Shown here: piece after piece, positions 17,101-26,078 of the stretch
Layout of the letters: each line of letters opens with the position of its first letter
Position numbering within the stretch: position 1 is the stretch's first letter
Assembly: GCF_028807635.1 (NCBI RefSeq)
Contig: NZ_JARBAX010000001.1
Coordinates: forward strand, 1,811,001 to 1,875,000
DNA length: 64,000 nt
Source: Streptomyces spiramyceticus
GTDB taxonomy: Bacteria > Actinomycetota > Actinomycetes > Streptomycetales > Streptomycetaceae
Reading direction: 5' to 3'
Program-made: the position numbers and the translations under genes
Notes under the pieces: generated by a model
Databases searched by the model: none
Seen by the model: only the letters and a program-made list of their open reading frames with translations
Told to the model about the DNA's origin: nothing

Positions 17101-20100
17101 TCAGTCCTCGGTCGGAGCCGAGACGGACGGTGCCGACTGCTCCGCCGCCGCGGTCTTCTTCGAAGCCGACGCCTTCTTGGCCGTCGTCTTCTTCGCCGTG
17201 GTCTTCTTTGCGGCCGTCTTCTTGGCAGCGGTCGCCTTGGTGGCGGTCGCCGCCTTCTTGGCCGTGGCCTTCTTGGCGGTCTTACGAACCGCCTTCTTCG
17301 CCGGGGCCGCGACCTCGGCTTCGGCGCCGACTTCAGCGGCCTCCGCCTTGGCCACCGGCTCCTCGGCCTTGACCTCAGCCTTGGCCTCCGGGGCCTCGGC
17401 CGCAGTCTCGACCACGAGCACGGCCGCTTCCTCCGCGCCCTTCGGCGAACCCGCGGGCGCGGTGGCCTTGCGGGTCGCACGACGGCGCGCACGCGGCGGA
17501 GCCGCCGCTGCCGGCGCCTCTGCCACCGGGGCCTCGACCACGGGCTCCGCGGCCTTCGGCTCCTCGACCACCGGGGCCGGGGCTGCGACCTGCGCCTCCT
17601 CGACGACGACGGCCTCGACCGGCGCCTCGGCGGCCTTCGGCGCACCGGCCGGGGCCGTCGCCTTACGGGTCGCACGCCGACGCGTACGGGCCGGTGCGGC
17701 CTCCCGCTCCGGCTCGGCCTGCGGCGCGGCCGCGGGCTCCCTCACCGCTTCGGGCTCCGGCGCGGCCTCGGGCTCCGGCACAAGCACCGGCTCCTGAACC
17801 TGGACCGGCACTTCCGCCGCCCTGGGTGCACCGGCCGGAGCCGTCGCCTTGCGCGCCCTGCGGCGCGAACGCCCGCGTCCCGCAGCCGCCTCGGCCTCCG
17901 CCGGGCTGCTGTACAGCTCCTCGTCCGGTACGAACTCGGGCTCGGCGAGCGCCACGGGCACGGCCGCCTCGGCAGCCACCTCCGCCTCGGTCTCGACCTC
18001 GGCCTCGATCAGCTCGACGTGCTCGTGCTCGGGCTCCGCCGCACCGGCACGGCCGCGCTTCTTGGCGCGCTTGCCGCCGCCACCGGCAGTCGTCGGCTGC
18101 TCCATGTGCACGATCACGCCGCGCCCGTTGCAGTGGACGCAGGTCTCGGAGAAGGACTCCAGCAGACCCTGGCCCACCCGCTTACGGGTCATCTGGACCA
18201 GGCCCAGCGACGTGACCTCGGCGACCTGGTGCTTCGTACGGTCGCGTCCCAGGCACTCCAGCAGGCGCCGCAGCACCAGGTCGCGGTTGGACTCCAGGAC
18301 CATGTCGATGAAGTCGATGACGACGATGCCGCCCAGGTCGCGCAGCCGCAGCTGGCGCACGATCTCCTCGGCCGCCTCCAGGTTGTTCCTGGTGACGGTC
18401 TCTTCGAGGTTGCCGCCCTGACCGGTGAACTTGCCGGTGTTGACGTCGACGACGACCATCGCCTCGGTCTTGTCGATGACCAGCGAACCGCCGCTCGGCA
18501 GGTAGACCTTGCGGTCCAGTGCCTTCATCAACTGCTCGTCGATCCGGTACGTCGCGAAGACGTCGACCTCGGAGGTCCAGCGCGAGATCCGGTCCGTCAG
18601 GTCGGGGGCGACGTGCGCGACGTAACCGTGGATGGTGTCCCACGCATCGTTGCCGCTGACGATGACCTTCGAGAAGTCCTCGTTGAAGATGTCCCGGACG
18701 ACGCGGACGGTCATGTCCGGCTCGCCGTAGAGCAGCGTAGGCGCGCTGGTCGCGCCCGTGCTCTTGGACTTCTTCTGGATGTCTTCCCACTGCTGCTGCA
18801 GACGCTCGACATCGCGGCGCAGCTCGTCCTCGCTCGCGCCCTCGGCGGCGGTACGGACGATGACGCCCGCGTCCTCGGGGACGATCTTCTTGAGGATGGT
18901 CTTCAGACGCGCGCGCTCGGTGTCGGGCAGCTTGCGGCTGATGCCGGTCATCGAGCCCTCGGGCACGTAGACCAGGTAGCGGCCGGGCAGCGAGACCTGG
19001 CTGGTGAGGCGGGCGCCCTTGTGGCCGATCGGGTCCTTCGTGACCTGCACGAGGACCGACTGGCCGGACTTCAGGGCGCTTTCGATGCGGCGGGGGCCGT
19101 GGCCCATGCCCAGCGCGTCGAAGTTGACCTCACCGGCGTACAGGACCGCGTTGCGGCCCTTGCCGATGTCGACGAAGGCTGCCTCCATCGACGGCAGTAC
19201 GTTCTGGACCTTGCCCAGGTAGACGTTGCCGACGTACGAGGTCGCCTGCTCCTTGTTGACGTAGTGCTCGACGAGGATGTCGTCCTCGAGCACACCGATC
19301 TGGGTGCGGTCGCCGTTCTGACGGACGACCATCACACGCTCGACGGCCTCGCGGCGTGCCAGGAACTCGGCCTCAGTGATGATCGGGACGCGTCGGCGGC
19401 CCTGCTCGCGGCCCTCGCGACGGCGCTGCTTCTTCGCCTCCATACGGGTCGAGCCCTTGATGGACTGGACCTCGTCGAAGCCGGTGCCGGGCTCGCGCTC
19501 GGCTGCTTCCTTCCCACGCCGTTCCCGTGGCTCGCGGACCTTGACGACCGTACGCTCCGGGTCGTCGACGCCGTTCTCGGCAGCCTCCGTACCCGCGTCA
19601 CCGCTGCGACGGCGACGGCGACGACGGCGACGGCTGGACGCGGAACCCGCACCCGCCTGCTCGTCCTCGTCCTCCTCGGCCTGCTCTTCCTCTTCGGCCT
19701 CGCGCTCGGAGACAGCCTCGGCCTCCTCCTCCGTCTCCTCGGCGCGCTCGTCCTCGTCGGCGGGCTCGCCACGGCGACGGCGACGGCCACCACGGCGACG
19801 GCGACGGGCCCTGCGGTCCTCGGCCTCCTCCGACTCGTCGGTTTCGGCCGCCTCGACCTCCTCCTCGACGGCCTCTTCGACCTCGGGCGCGGTCTCGACG
19901 ACACGCTCGGCGCGCTCTGCCCGCTCCGGACGCTCTTCCTCGGCGGCCTCACCGCGACGGCGGCGACGGCGGCCGCGCGACGGACCCTGAGGGGCGGGCG
20001 GGGCCTCGACGACCGTCTCCTCCGCCTCCTCTTCCTCTTCGATGTCCTCGATGTACTCGGGCTCCTTCGCCCGGGCGGCAGCGGCAGCCGCAGCCGTCTC

Positions 20101-21219
20101 CGGGGTCTGGAACATCGGCTCGGTGAAGACCGGGGCCTGGAACACGGCGACAGCGGGACGCGCCGCACGGCGGCGCGAACGCGCCGGCTCCTCGGCAGCG
20201 GGCTCGGCGGCCTTCGGGGCGGCAGCCTTCGGCGCAGCGGCCTTCGGGGCCTCGGCGGTCACGGCAGCCTCGTCGGCCGCCTTGCGACCGGCGCGACGAC
20301 GCGGCGTACGGCCACGCGGTGCCTCCTCCGCCTCGGCGGCGGGGGCCACGGGCTCGGCCGGGACGGCCTCCTCGACGGCGGCGGGCTCTTCTGCCTTGGG
20401 CGCACCGGCGGGCGCGGTGGCCTTGCGCGTCGCACGACGGCGACCACGGCCACGCGGCGCCTCCTCGGCGACAGCCTCGGGCGCCTCGGGTGCTTCGGCA
20501 ACCTCGGCGACCTCGGTGGCGGCGACGGGCACCTCGGCCTCGGTTTCGGCCTCGACCTCGATGTCGACCTCGGCGGGCTTCGGCGCACCGGCGGGCGCGG
20601 TCGCCTTACGGGTGGCACGGCGACGCGTACGAGCCGGCGGGGCCACCTCGGCGCTCTCCTCGGCGGCTACGACCTCGGCCGGAGCCTCGATCCCGGGCGC
20701 GGCCTCGGCCTCGGCTTCGGCGGCCTCGGGCGCACCGGCGGGCGCAGTGGCCTTACGGGTCGCGCGGCGACGCGTACGGGCCGGCGGTGCACTCTCCTCG
20801 GCGGCAGCGCTTTCGTCGGCGGCAGCCACAGGGGCCGCAGCCGTCTCTTCCGCCTCCTGCACCTCGGCCTCTGTACTCTCGGCGGGCTTGGGCGCACCGG
20901 CGGGCGCGGTCGCCTTACGGGTGGCACGGCGACGCGGGCGCGCGGGCGGCGTCGTCCCAGTGGTCTCGTTGATGTCGCTGGTGTCGCTCACAGCACTCTC
21001 TCCGGCCGGTATGGCCGGAGCCGCGGCCTCTGTACTCTCGGCGGGCTGGGCGGTCACTGCGGTCTTCGCGTCACCGGACGGAGGTCCGGCAGGACGCGAA
21101 GCCGCACGGCGCCGACGGCGCGGCGGCAGCGTGTCGCTGGGCGAATGGTTGTTGTCAGTGTCCCCGGCGGTACGCGCGGTACCTTCCGAGGGCTCAGTGG
21201 AACTGATCGGCTCAAGCAT
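17101..21219 (-). CDS. rne: Ribonuclease E/G with long repeat-bearing N-terminus and basic tail
   Basis: This endoribonuclease is central to mRNA decay and rRNA processing. At 1372 residues it is among the longer forms. Residues 1-~600 are low complexity. At least four near-identical RRRATRKATAPAGAP units plus a degenerate RRRAGRKA lie in the N-terminal part, and three more lie after the catalytic core. Each resembles an AT-hook/RNA-binding patch alternating with acidic Ala/Glu/Pro spacers. The core (~600-1040) has the S1-like region (VEHYVNKEQATSYVGNVYLG), catalytic aspartates in VVVDVNTG and VVIDFIDM, and the Zn-link CVHCNGRG. The C-terminus is a histone-H1-like Lys/Ala/Thr tail (KKTAAKKTTAKKTTAKKA). 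The start is ATG at 21219. It lies upstream of rplU, as usual. Confidence 0.97.
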   Translation of the reverse strand: MLEPISSTEPSEGTARTAGDTDNNHSPSDTLPPRRRRRAASRPAGPPSGDAKTAVTAQPAESTEAAAPAIPAGESAVSDTSDINETTGTTPPARPRRRATRKATAPAGAPKPAESTEAEVQEAEETAAAPVAAADESAAAEESAPPARTRRRATRKATAPAGAPEAAEAEAEAAPGIEAPAEVVAAEESAEVAPPARTRRRATRKATAPAGAPKPAEVDIEVEAETEAEVPVAATEVAEVAEAPEAPEAVAEEAPRGRGRRRATRKATAPAGAPKAEEPAAVEEAVPAEPVAPAAEAEEAPRGRTPRRRAGRKAADEAAVTAEAPKAAAPKAAAPKAAEPAAEEPARSRRRAARPAVAVFQAPVFTEPMFQTPETAAAAAAARAKEPEYIEDIEEEEEAEETVVEAPPAPQGPSRGRRRRRRGEAAEEERPERAERAERVVETAPEVEEAVEEEVEAAETDESEEAEDRRARRRRRGGRRRRRGEPADEDERAEETEEEAEAVSEREAEEEEQAEEDEDEQAGAGSASSRRRRRRRRRSGDAGTEAAENGVDDPERTVVKVREPRERRGKEAAEREPGTGFDEVQSIKGSTRMEAKKQRRREGREQGRRRVPIITEAEFLARREAVERVMVVRQNGDRTQIGVLEDDILVEHYVNKEQATSYVGNVYLGKVQNVLPSMEAAFVDIGKGRNAVLYAGEVNFDALGMGHGPRRIESALKSGQSVLVQVTKDPIGHKGARLTSQVSLPGRYLVYVPEGSMTGISRKLPDTERARLKTILKKIVPEDAGVIVRTAAEGASEDELRRDVERLQQQWEDIQKKSKSTGATSAPTLLYGEPDMTVRVVRDIFNEDFSKVIVSGNDAWDTIHGYVAHVAPDLTDRISRWTSEVDVFATYRIDEQLMKALDRKVYLPSGGSLVIDKTEAMVVVDVNTGKFTGQGGNLEETVTRNNLEAAEEIVRQLRLRDLGGIVVIDFIDMVLESNRDLVLRRLLECLGRDRTKHQVAEVTSLGLVQMTRKRVGQGLLESFSETCVHCNGRGVIVHMEQPTTAGGGGKRAKKRGRAGAAEPEHEHVELIEAEVETEAEVAAEAAVPVALAEPEFVPDEELYSSPAEAEAAAGRGRSRRRARKATAPAGAPRAAEVPVQVQEPVLVPEPEAAPEPEAVREPAAAPQAEPEREAAPARTRRRATRKATAPAGAPKAAEAPVEAVVVEEAQVAAPAPVVEEPKAAEPVVEAPVAEAPAAAAPPRARRRATRKATAPAGSPKGAEEAAVLVVETAAEAPEAKAEVKAEEPVAKAEAAEVGAEAEVAAPAKKAVRKTAKKATAKKAATATKATAAKKTAAKKTTAKKTTAKKASASKKTAAAEQSAPSVSAPTED

Positions 21220-21450
21220 GCGGGCGGTTCTCCCGTCACGCTCCCGGGCGCCACACCTGATTCCGGTCCGGTCCGGTCCGCGCGATGAGCGCGGTACCGC
21301 CGTCCGGGGCGCGGGCGCCGCACGGGAGCTGTTGTCTAGCTCGCCGGTTCCGTACGCGTTGTACGCACGGCCTGGCGAAAGTCTTCTGGTCAGTGCGCTG
21401 CCCGACCCAGGTGGCTCCCGAGTACCAGGGCTGCGCTACGACGACTGTCC

Positions 21451-22233
21451 CTACGCGGAACCTGCACCATCCGGCGCCGTCGCGGCGGTCAGTCCGGCGG
21501 CCATGGGTGGGGCGGCCGTGACTGCCTCGCGGTCGGGCGCGAGCGGGTCGGTCACCGTGCCGGACTCCTCGTCGAAGAGCCCCTGCGCCAGCCTGGTCAC
21601 CGCTGCGGGGACCGGCGGCGCCAGGTCGGCCACAGCTCGGAGACCGGACAGGACGTCGTCGGGTCGAACGGCGGGTGTCAAATGCCGAACAACCAGCCGC
21701 AGTATCGCACAGGGCCCGTCCCCCGGCCTATCGGCCGCTGGACGGATGGCCTGCAGATCTGCCACGGCACTCCGTGCGTCGAAGGTCCGCATGCCGTTTT
21801 TCGCACGGCGCTGGACCTCGACGCTCTCCGCCGCGAGGAAGGCCTCGACAGCCTTCTCCGCGTCTTCGGGAGCGACGCCGTCGAGGCGCATCTCCCATAC
21901 GGAGGCCTGCAACCGGTCGGCGAGACCCGACGTACGGGCCTCGACGGCGTCGGTGACGTCGAGCCCGGCCGGCAGCGACTCATTGAGCAGCTCGCGCAGC
22001 TGGTCGGGGTCGCGCATGGCGGTCAGCGCGATCTCCAGGTACTCGGCCTCACTGCCCGTGCCGGTGGGTGCGGCATTGGCGTACGAGACCTTGGGGTGCG
22101 GGGTGAAGCCCGCCGAGTAGGCCATGGGCACCTCGGCGCGGCGCAGCGCCCGCTCGAATGCGCGCTGGAAGTCGCGGTGACTGGTGAACCGGAGGCGGCC
22201 GCGCTTGGTGTAGCGCAGTCGGATGCGCTGCAC
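21451..22233 (-). CDS. DUF2344 / TIGR03936 radical-SAM-associated protein
   Basis: The protein begins QRIRLRYTKRGRLRFTSHRD, the DUF2344 N-terminus. It continues MAYSAGFTPHPKVSYANAAP and EAEYLEIAL, about 260 residues, with a Pro/Ala-rich C-terminus. In many bacteria this domain is fused to, or encoded beside, the TIGR03960 radical SAM enzyme; here that enzyme is two genes upstream (24018-25943). The role is unknown, possibly RNA modification, judging by the partner and the rne neighbour. The GTG at 22233 lacks a ribosome-binding site. An in-frame CTG at 22275, preceded by GAGGAGAAG, would add LGKRQPEGPPPAPA and may be the real start. Confidence 0.88.
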   Translation of the reverse strand: MQRIRLRYTKRGRLRFTSHRDFQRAFERALRRAEVPMAYSAGFTPHPKVSYANAAPTGTGSEAEYLEIALTAMRDPDQLRELLNESLPAGLDVTDAVEARTSGLADRLQASVWEMRLDGVAPEDAEKAVEAFLAAESVEVQRRAKNGMRTFDARSAVADLQAIRPAADRPGDGPCAILRLVVRHLTPAVRPDDVLSGLRAVADLAPPVPAAVTRLAQGLFDEESGTVTDPLAPDREAVTAAPPMAAGLTAATAPDGAGSA

Positions 22234-22275
22234 CGCCGGTGCGGGCGGCGGGCCTTCGGGCTGTCGCTTGCCCAG

Positions 22276-22689
22276 TGGTTCTTCTCCTCGTGCGGGGCGG
22301 CGCGCTCTCCGCGCGCCACCCTCCGGCGTGGGATGTCCCCTCGCGTCCCGGCCGCCCGGCTCACCCCTGCCTGCGCAGGGAGATCACGGACGCGGGTGCC
22401 GCGCTGGGGGCAGTCGTCTTACTACCCAGAGTACGCGCAGCAGCCGCAACCAGTTCCCCGCCCTGGTCCGGGCCCGGTAGCGAGCGCATCGGGGCGCAAG
22501 CTTCTTCCCCACCCCGCCCCTTCTCAGACCTGAGGCTCTGCCCCAGACCCCGGTCCTGAAACTCCCCCAAGGACTACGTCCAGGGGGGACCCCCACCAGC
22601 TGAAATTCAGCCCGCCCGGGGGTCTGAAGGCTTGCCACCAGTTCGGGAAGGGGCGGGTAGGGGAACAAGCCCCGCAGGGCCCGCCCCAC
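22276..22689. other. Gene-free interval with REP-like short inverted repeats
   Basis: No open frame here looks coding. The interval carries a short palindrome, CTGAAATTCAG, at about 22599-22609. Around it, AGCCCGCCCGGGGG and GGGGGGACCCCC give imperfect pairing typical of the dispersed palindromic repeats seen between Streptomyces genes. It separates the DUF2344 gene from the membrane protein gene upstream of it. Confidence 0.5.
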
Positions 22690-23847
22690 TCAGGGCCGAG
22701 CCGCCCCTGGACCCCGCGCCGACTCCGCGCCCGGACCGACGCTCGGCTGCGCACCCACGTCCGCGCCGCCCACGCCCCGCGGCTCCGCCGCCCACGTATC
22801 CCCCGGCCCCCCGACAACCGCCCGCCACGCATCCCGCCGAGCCCGCCGCACCGTCTCCCGCGCGGAGCGCAGCGCGGCGCCCACCGCCCGGCCCGCTTCG
22901 AGGGACGCCCGCTTCACCGGCGCCCAGATCGTGTCGCGCACCCAGTGCCCCACCGGCGTACAAACGCCGAGCCACACCCACCGCACCGGCCGCCCGACCA
23001 GATTCCACCCGAGCCACTTCAGTACGCGCCCGACGGCCCGCGAGATGTATCCGGCGATGCGCCACGCGTGCCCGAACGCGGCGGACAACTCGCGCCCGAC
23101 CGGCACCAGGACCCGGCGCCAAAGCCAGGCCACTGGCGTCACGAGCAGCGTCATGACGCACCACGCCAACGCCGCCCACAGCGCGCGCCCCACCGGCGCG
23201 AGCACGTACTGCCACAGCGCCACCCAAGGCCACACGAACACCGCCTTGCCCAGCCACGCCAGCACTCGCCCGACCCCAACCGCCAGCCACGCGACCGCTC
23301 GTCCGACCCCGACCGCCAGCCACGCGAGCGCGCGTCCCACCGGGGTGAGCACCTGCGCGTACAGCCAGGCCAGCGGCGTCACGACGAGGGTCATGACCAG
23401 CCAGGCCACAGCCGCGCCCACGATGCGCCCGAGCCAGGCCAGACCGTGCCCGACGGGCGTCAGCAGCCGGCGGTACACCCATATCGCCGGCACCACGATC
23501 CCGTACCGCACCACCGGCACCACGACGTACTTCCAGAGCACGATCCACGGCAGGACCAGCACCGCGTAGGCGACGTACGCGAGCGCCTTCCCGACGGGGA
23601 CGAGGACGTTCTCGTACAGCCACAACAGCGGTACCACCAGCAGCACTTGGCCGAGCCGGCCCAGCCCCCGCCCCGTCGCCTTCGCGCAGACGACCAGCAG
23701 GTCCCAGACCATCCGCACGGGAACGACCAGGACCAGCACCACGATCCGCACCGGGATCCTGATGACGGCCGTCAGGCAGCCTTCCGCCTGCTCGGGCCCC
23801 TGCCGGGCAGGCTCCTGCCGCGCAGGCGGCTGCTTCTCGAAATCCAT
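22690..23847 (-). CDS. Repeat-built polytopic membrane protein
   Basis: This 385-residue protein starts MDFEKQPPARQEPAR. After a ~25-residue soluble start it is almost continuous hydrophobic sequence rich in Trp, Val and Leu, organised as about six related units. Each unit ends in a short motif of the form WLYxxVLTPVGRALAWL (for example LLWLYENVLVPVGKAL, LAWLYAQVLTPVGRALAWL, VALWQYVLAPVGRAL, VAWLWRRVLVPVGREL). The last ~80 residues are basic then Gly/Pro-rich and probably cytoplasmic. I do not recognise an enzymatic or transport family. It lies between the radical SAM gene and its DUF2344 partner on the same strand, which makes a functional link with them possible. Confidence 0.75.
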   Translation of the reverse strand: MDFEKQPPARQEPARQGPEQAEGCLTAVIRIPVRIVVLVLVVPVRMVWDLLVVCAKATGRGLGRLGQVLLVVPLLWLYENVLVPVGKALAYVAYAVLVLPWIVLWKYVVVPVVRYGIVVPAIWVYRRLLTPVGHGLAWLGRIVGAAVAWLVMTLVVTPLAWLYAQVLTPVGRALAWLAVGVGRAVAWLAVGVGRVLAWLGKAVFVWPWVALWQYVLAPVGRALWAALAWCVMTLLVTPVAWLWRRVLVPVGRELSAAFGHAWRIAGYISRAVGRVLKWLGWNLVGRPVRWVWLGVCTPVGHWVRDTIWAPVKRASLEAGRAVGAALRSARETVRRARRDAWRAVVGGPGDTWAAEPRGVGGADVGAQPSVGPGAESARGPGAARP

Positions 23848-23970
23848 GTCGGCCTCTCCCCGTGTTCTCCCCAGCAAGGACGCATCAGCCCGCCGTCTGG
23901 ATCCACCATCGGGGCTTTCCTTGCCGTGCGTTGTGCCAGGTCCAGTGCAAGTGCGAGTGCCAGTACACGC

Positions 23971-24008
23971 GAAGGCCCGGCCCCGGGAGCTCCCGGGGCC
24001 GGGCCTTC
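23971..24008 (-). terminator. 38-bp perfect palindrome after the radical SAM gene
   Basis: Positions 23971-23989 (from GAAGGCCCGGCC to GGGAG) are the exact reverse complement of 23990-24008. It starts 9 bases after the stop of the TIGR03960-type gene and is followed by no gene for 120 bases. It is a very strong terminator hairpin. Confidence 0.85.
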
Positions 24009-24017
24009 ACTGAACAA

Positions 24018-25943
24018 CTACTTGACGACCGTCAGCGGCAGCAGTTTCTTGCCCGTCGGGCCGATCTGGATCTGCGTGTCCATCTGCGGGCAGACGCCAC
24101 AGTCGAAGCACGGCGTCCAGCGGCAGTCCTCGACCTCGGTCTCGTCGAGCGAGTCCTGCCAGTCCTCCCAGAGCCAGTCCTTGTCGAGACCGGAGTCCAG
24201 GTGGTCCCAGGGCAGGACTTCCTCGTACGTGCGCTCACGCGTCGTGTACCAGTCGACGTCCACGCCGAAGTCCGGCAGCGTCTTCGCGGCGGCGTCCATC
24301 CACCGGTCGTACGAGAAGTGCTCGCGCCAGCCGTCGAAGCGGCCGCCGCCCTCGTAGACGGCGCGGATGACGGAACCGATGCGCCGGTCACCGCGCGAGA
24401 GCAGGCCCTCGACGATGCCGGGCTTGCCGTCGTGGTAGCGGAAACCGATCGAGCGGCCGTACTTCTTGTCGCCGCGGATCTTGTCGCGCAGCTTCTCCAG
24501 CCGGGCGTCCGTCTCCTCCGCCGACAGCTGCGGCGCCCACTGGAACGGGGTGTGCGGCTTCGGCACGAATCCGCCGATGGAGACCGTGCAGCGGATGTCG
24601 TTCTGGCCGGACACCTTGCGGCCCTCGGCGATGACCTTGACCGCCATGTCGCCGATCTGGAGGACGTCCTCGTCGGTCTCGGTCGGCAGGCCGCACATGA
24701 AGTACAGCTTCACCTGGCGCCAGCCGTTGCCGTACGCCGTAGAGACCGTCCGGATGAGGTCCTCTTCCGAGACCATCTTGTTGATGACCTTGCGGATGCG
24801 CTCGGATCCGCCCTCGGGCGCGAACGTCAGGCCCGAGCGACGGCCGTTGCGCGTCAGCTCGTTGGCGAGGTCGATGTTGAACGCGTCCACGCGGGTCGAC
24901 GGCAGCGAAAGACCGATCTTGTCTTCCTCGTACCGGTCGGCCAGGCCCTTCGCGACGTCGGCGATCTCGGTGTGGTCCGCGGACGACAGCGAGAGCAGGC
25001 CGACCTCCTCGAAGCCCGTCGCCTTGAGACCCTTCTCGACCATGTCGCCGATGCCGGTGATGCTTCGCTCCCGCACGGGGCGCGTGATCATGCCGGCCTG
25101 GCAGAAACGGCAGCCGCGGGTGCAACCGCGGAAGATCTCGACGGACATCCGCTCGTGGACGGTCTCGGCGAGGGGGACGAGGGGCTGCTTGGGGTACGGC
25201 CACTCGTCGAGATCCATGACGGTGTGCTTGGAGACGCGCCACGGCACGCCCGACTTGTTCGGTACGACGCGGCCGATACGCCCGTCCGGCAGGTACTCGA
25301 CGTCGTAGAAGCGCGGGACGTAGACGCCGCCGGTCTTGGACAGCCGGAACAGCACCTCGTCGCGGCCGCCGGGACGGCCCTCGGCCTTCCAGGCGCGGAC
25401 GATCTCGGTGATCTCCAGGACGGCCTGCTCGCCGTCGCCGATCACGGCGCAGTCGATGAAGTCCGCGATGGGCTCGGGGTTGAAGGCGGCGTGTCCGCCC
25501 GCGAGCACGATCGGGTCGTCGAGCGTCCGGTCCTTGGACTCCAGCGGGATGCCGGCCAGGTCCAGGGCGGTGAGCATGTTGGTGTAGCCGAGCTCGGTGG
25601 AGAAGGAGAGCCCGAAGAGGTCGAAGGCCTTCACCGGCCGGTGCGCGTCCACCGTGAACTGCGGGACCTTGTGCTCACGCATGAGCTCCTCAAGGTCCGG
25701 CCACACGCTGTAGGTACGCTCGGCGAGGACGCGGTCGCGCTCGTTCAGTACCTCGTAAAGGATCATGACGCCCTGGTTGGGCAGCCCGACCTCGTACGCG
25801 TCCGGGTACATCAGGGCCCAGCGCACATCGCAGGCGTCCCAGTCCTTGACGGTGGAGTTGAGCTCTCCACCGACGTACTGGATGGGCTTCTGCACATGCG
25901 GCAGGAGGGCTTCCAGGCGTGGGAAGACCGACTCGACAGGCAT
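24018..25943 (-). CDS. TIGR03960-type B12-binding-domain radical SAM protein
   Basis: This 641-residue protein has a B12-binding-like N-terminal half (GELNSTVKDW, MYPDAYEVGLPNQGVMILYE, GGHAAFNPEPIADFID). The radical SAM core carries the 4Fe-4S motif CTRGCRFC (Cys-x3-Cys-x2-Cys) at about residue 277. Later motifs include GLTFAPEGGSERIRKVINKM and KLYFMCGLPTETDED. A C-terminal Cys pair (CRWTPCFDCGVC) may bind a second cluster. The substrate of the family is not known to me. The pairing with DUF2344 (21451-22233) and closeness to rne, rplU and obg suggest an RNA-directed or ribosome-linked reaction, which is inference only. The start is ATG at 25943. Confidence 0.92.
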   Translation of the reverse strand: MPVESVFPRLEALLPHVQKPIQYVGGELNSTVKDWDACDVRWALMYPDAYEVGLPNQGVMILYEVLNERDRVLAERTYSVWPDLEELMREHKVPQFTVDAHRPVKAFDLFGLSFSTELGYTNMLTALDLAGIPLESKDRTLDDPIVLAGGHAAFNPEPIADFIDCAVIGDGEQAVLEITEIVRAWKAEGRPGGRDEVLFRLSKTGGVYVPRFYDVEYLPDGRIGRVVPNKSGVPWRVSKHTVMDLDEWPYPKQPLVPLAETVHERMSVEIFRGCTRGCRFCQAGMITRPVRERSITGIGDMVEKGLKATGFEEVGLLSLSSADHTEIADVAKGLADRYEEDKIGLSLPSTRVDAFNIDLANELTRNGRRSGLTFAPEGGSERIRKVINKMVSEEDLIRTVSTAYGNGWRQVKLYFMCGLPTETDEDVLQIGDMAVKVIAEGRKVSGQNDIRCTVSIGGFVPKPHTPFQWAPQLSAEETDARLEKLRDKIRGDKKYGRSIGFRYHDGKPGIVEGLLSRGDRRIGSVIRAVYEGGGRFDGWREHFSYDRWMDAAAKTLPDFGVDVDWYTTRERTYEEVLPWDHLDSGLDKDWLWEDWQDSLDETEVEDCRWTPCFDCGVCPQMDTQIQIGPTGKKLLPLTVVK

Positions 25944-26030
25944 CGTGGTGTCTCTCGTGAGCGGGCAAAGGGGTGACCATCAAGCGTACCCCGGCGGTCA
26001 GCACCTCAGATCCGCCCGCGGATCCGCCAT

Positions 26031-26078
26031 CAGACCTGCCCTCAGACCTGCCCTCAGTCCCGCCCTCGGGCCTGCCTC
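26031..26078. repeat. Four tandem 12-bp repeats at the 3' end of the CYTH-CHAD gene
   Basis: Units CAGACCTGCCCT (26031-26042), the same again (26043-26054), CAGTCCCGCCCT and CGGGCCTGCCTC run up to the stop codon of the CYTH-CHAD gene. The period is a multiple of three, so a stop-codon change would add or remove whole residues. Confidence 0.7.

Noticed and set aside
17032..21288. A 1418-codon open frame on the plus strand antisense to rne
   Set aside because: It is the mirror of the GC-biased third codon positions and Ala/Arg/Pro repeats of rne. Its translation is Leu/Gly/Arg-rich low complexity with no recognisable domain, while the minus strand encodes a full RNase E.
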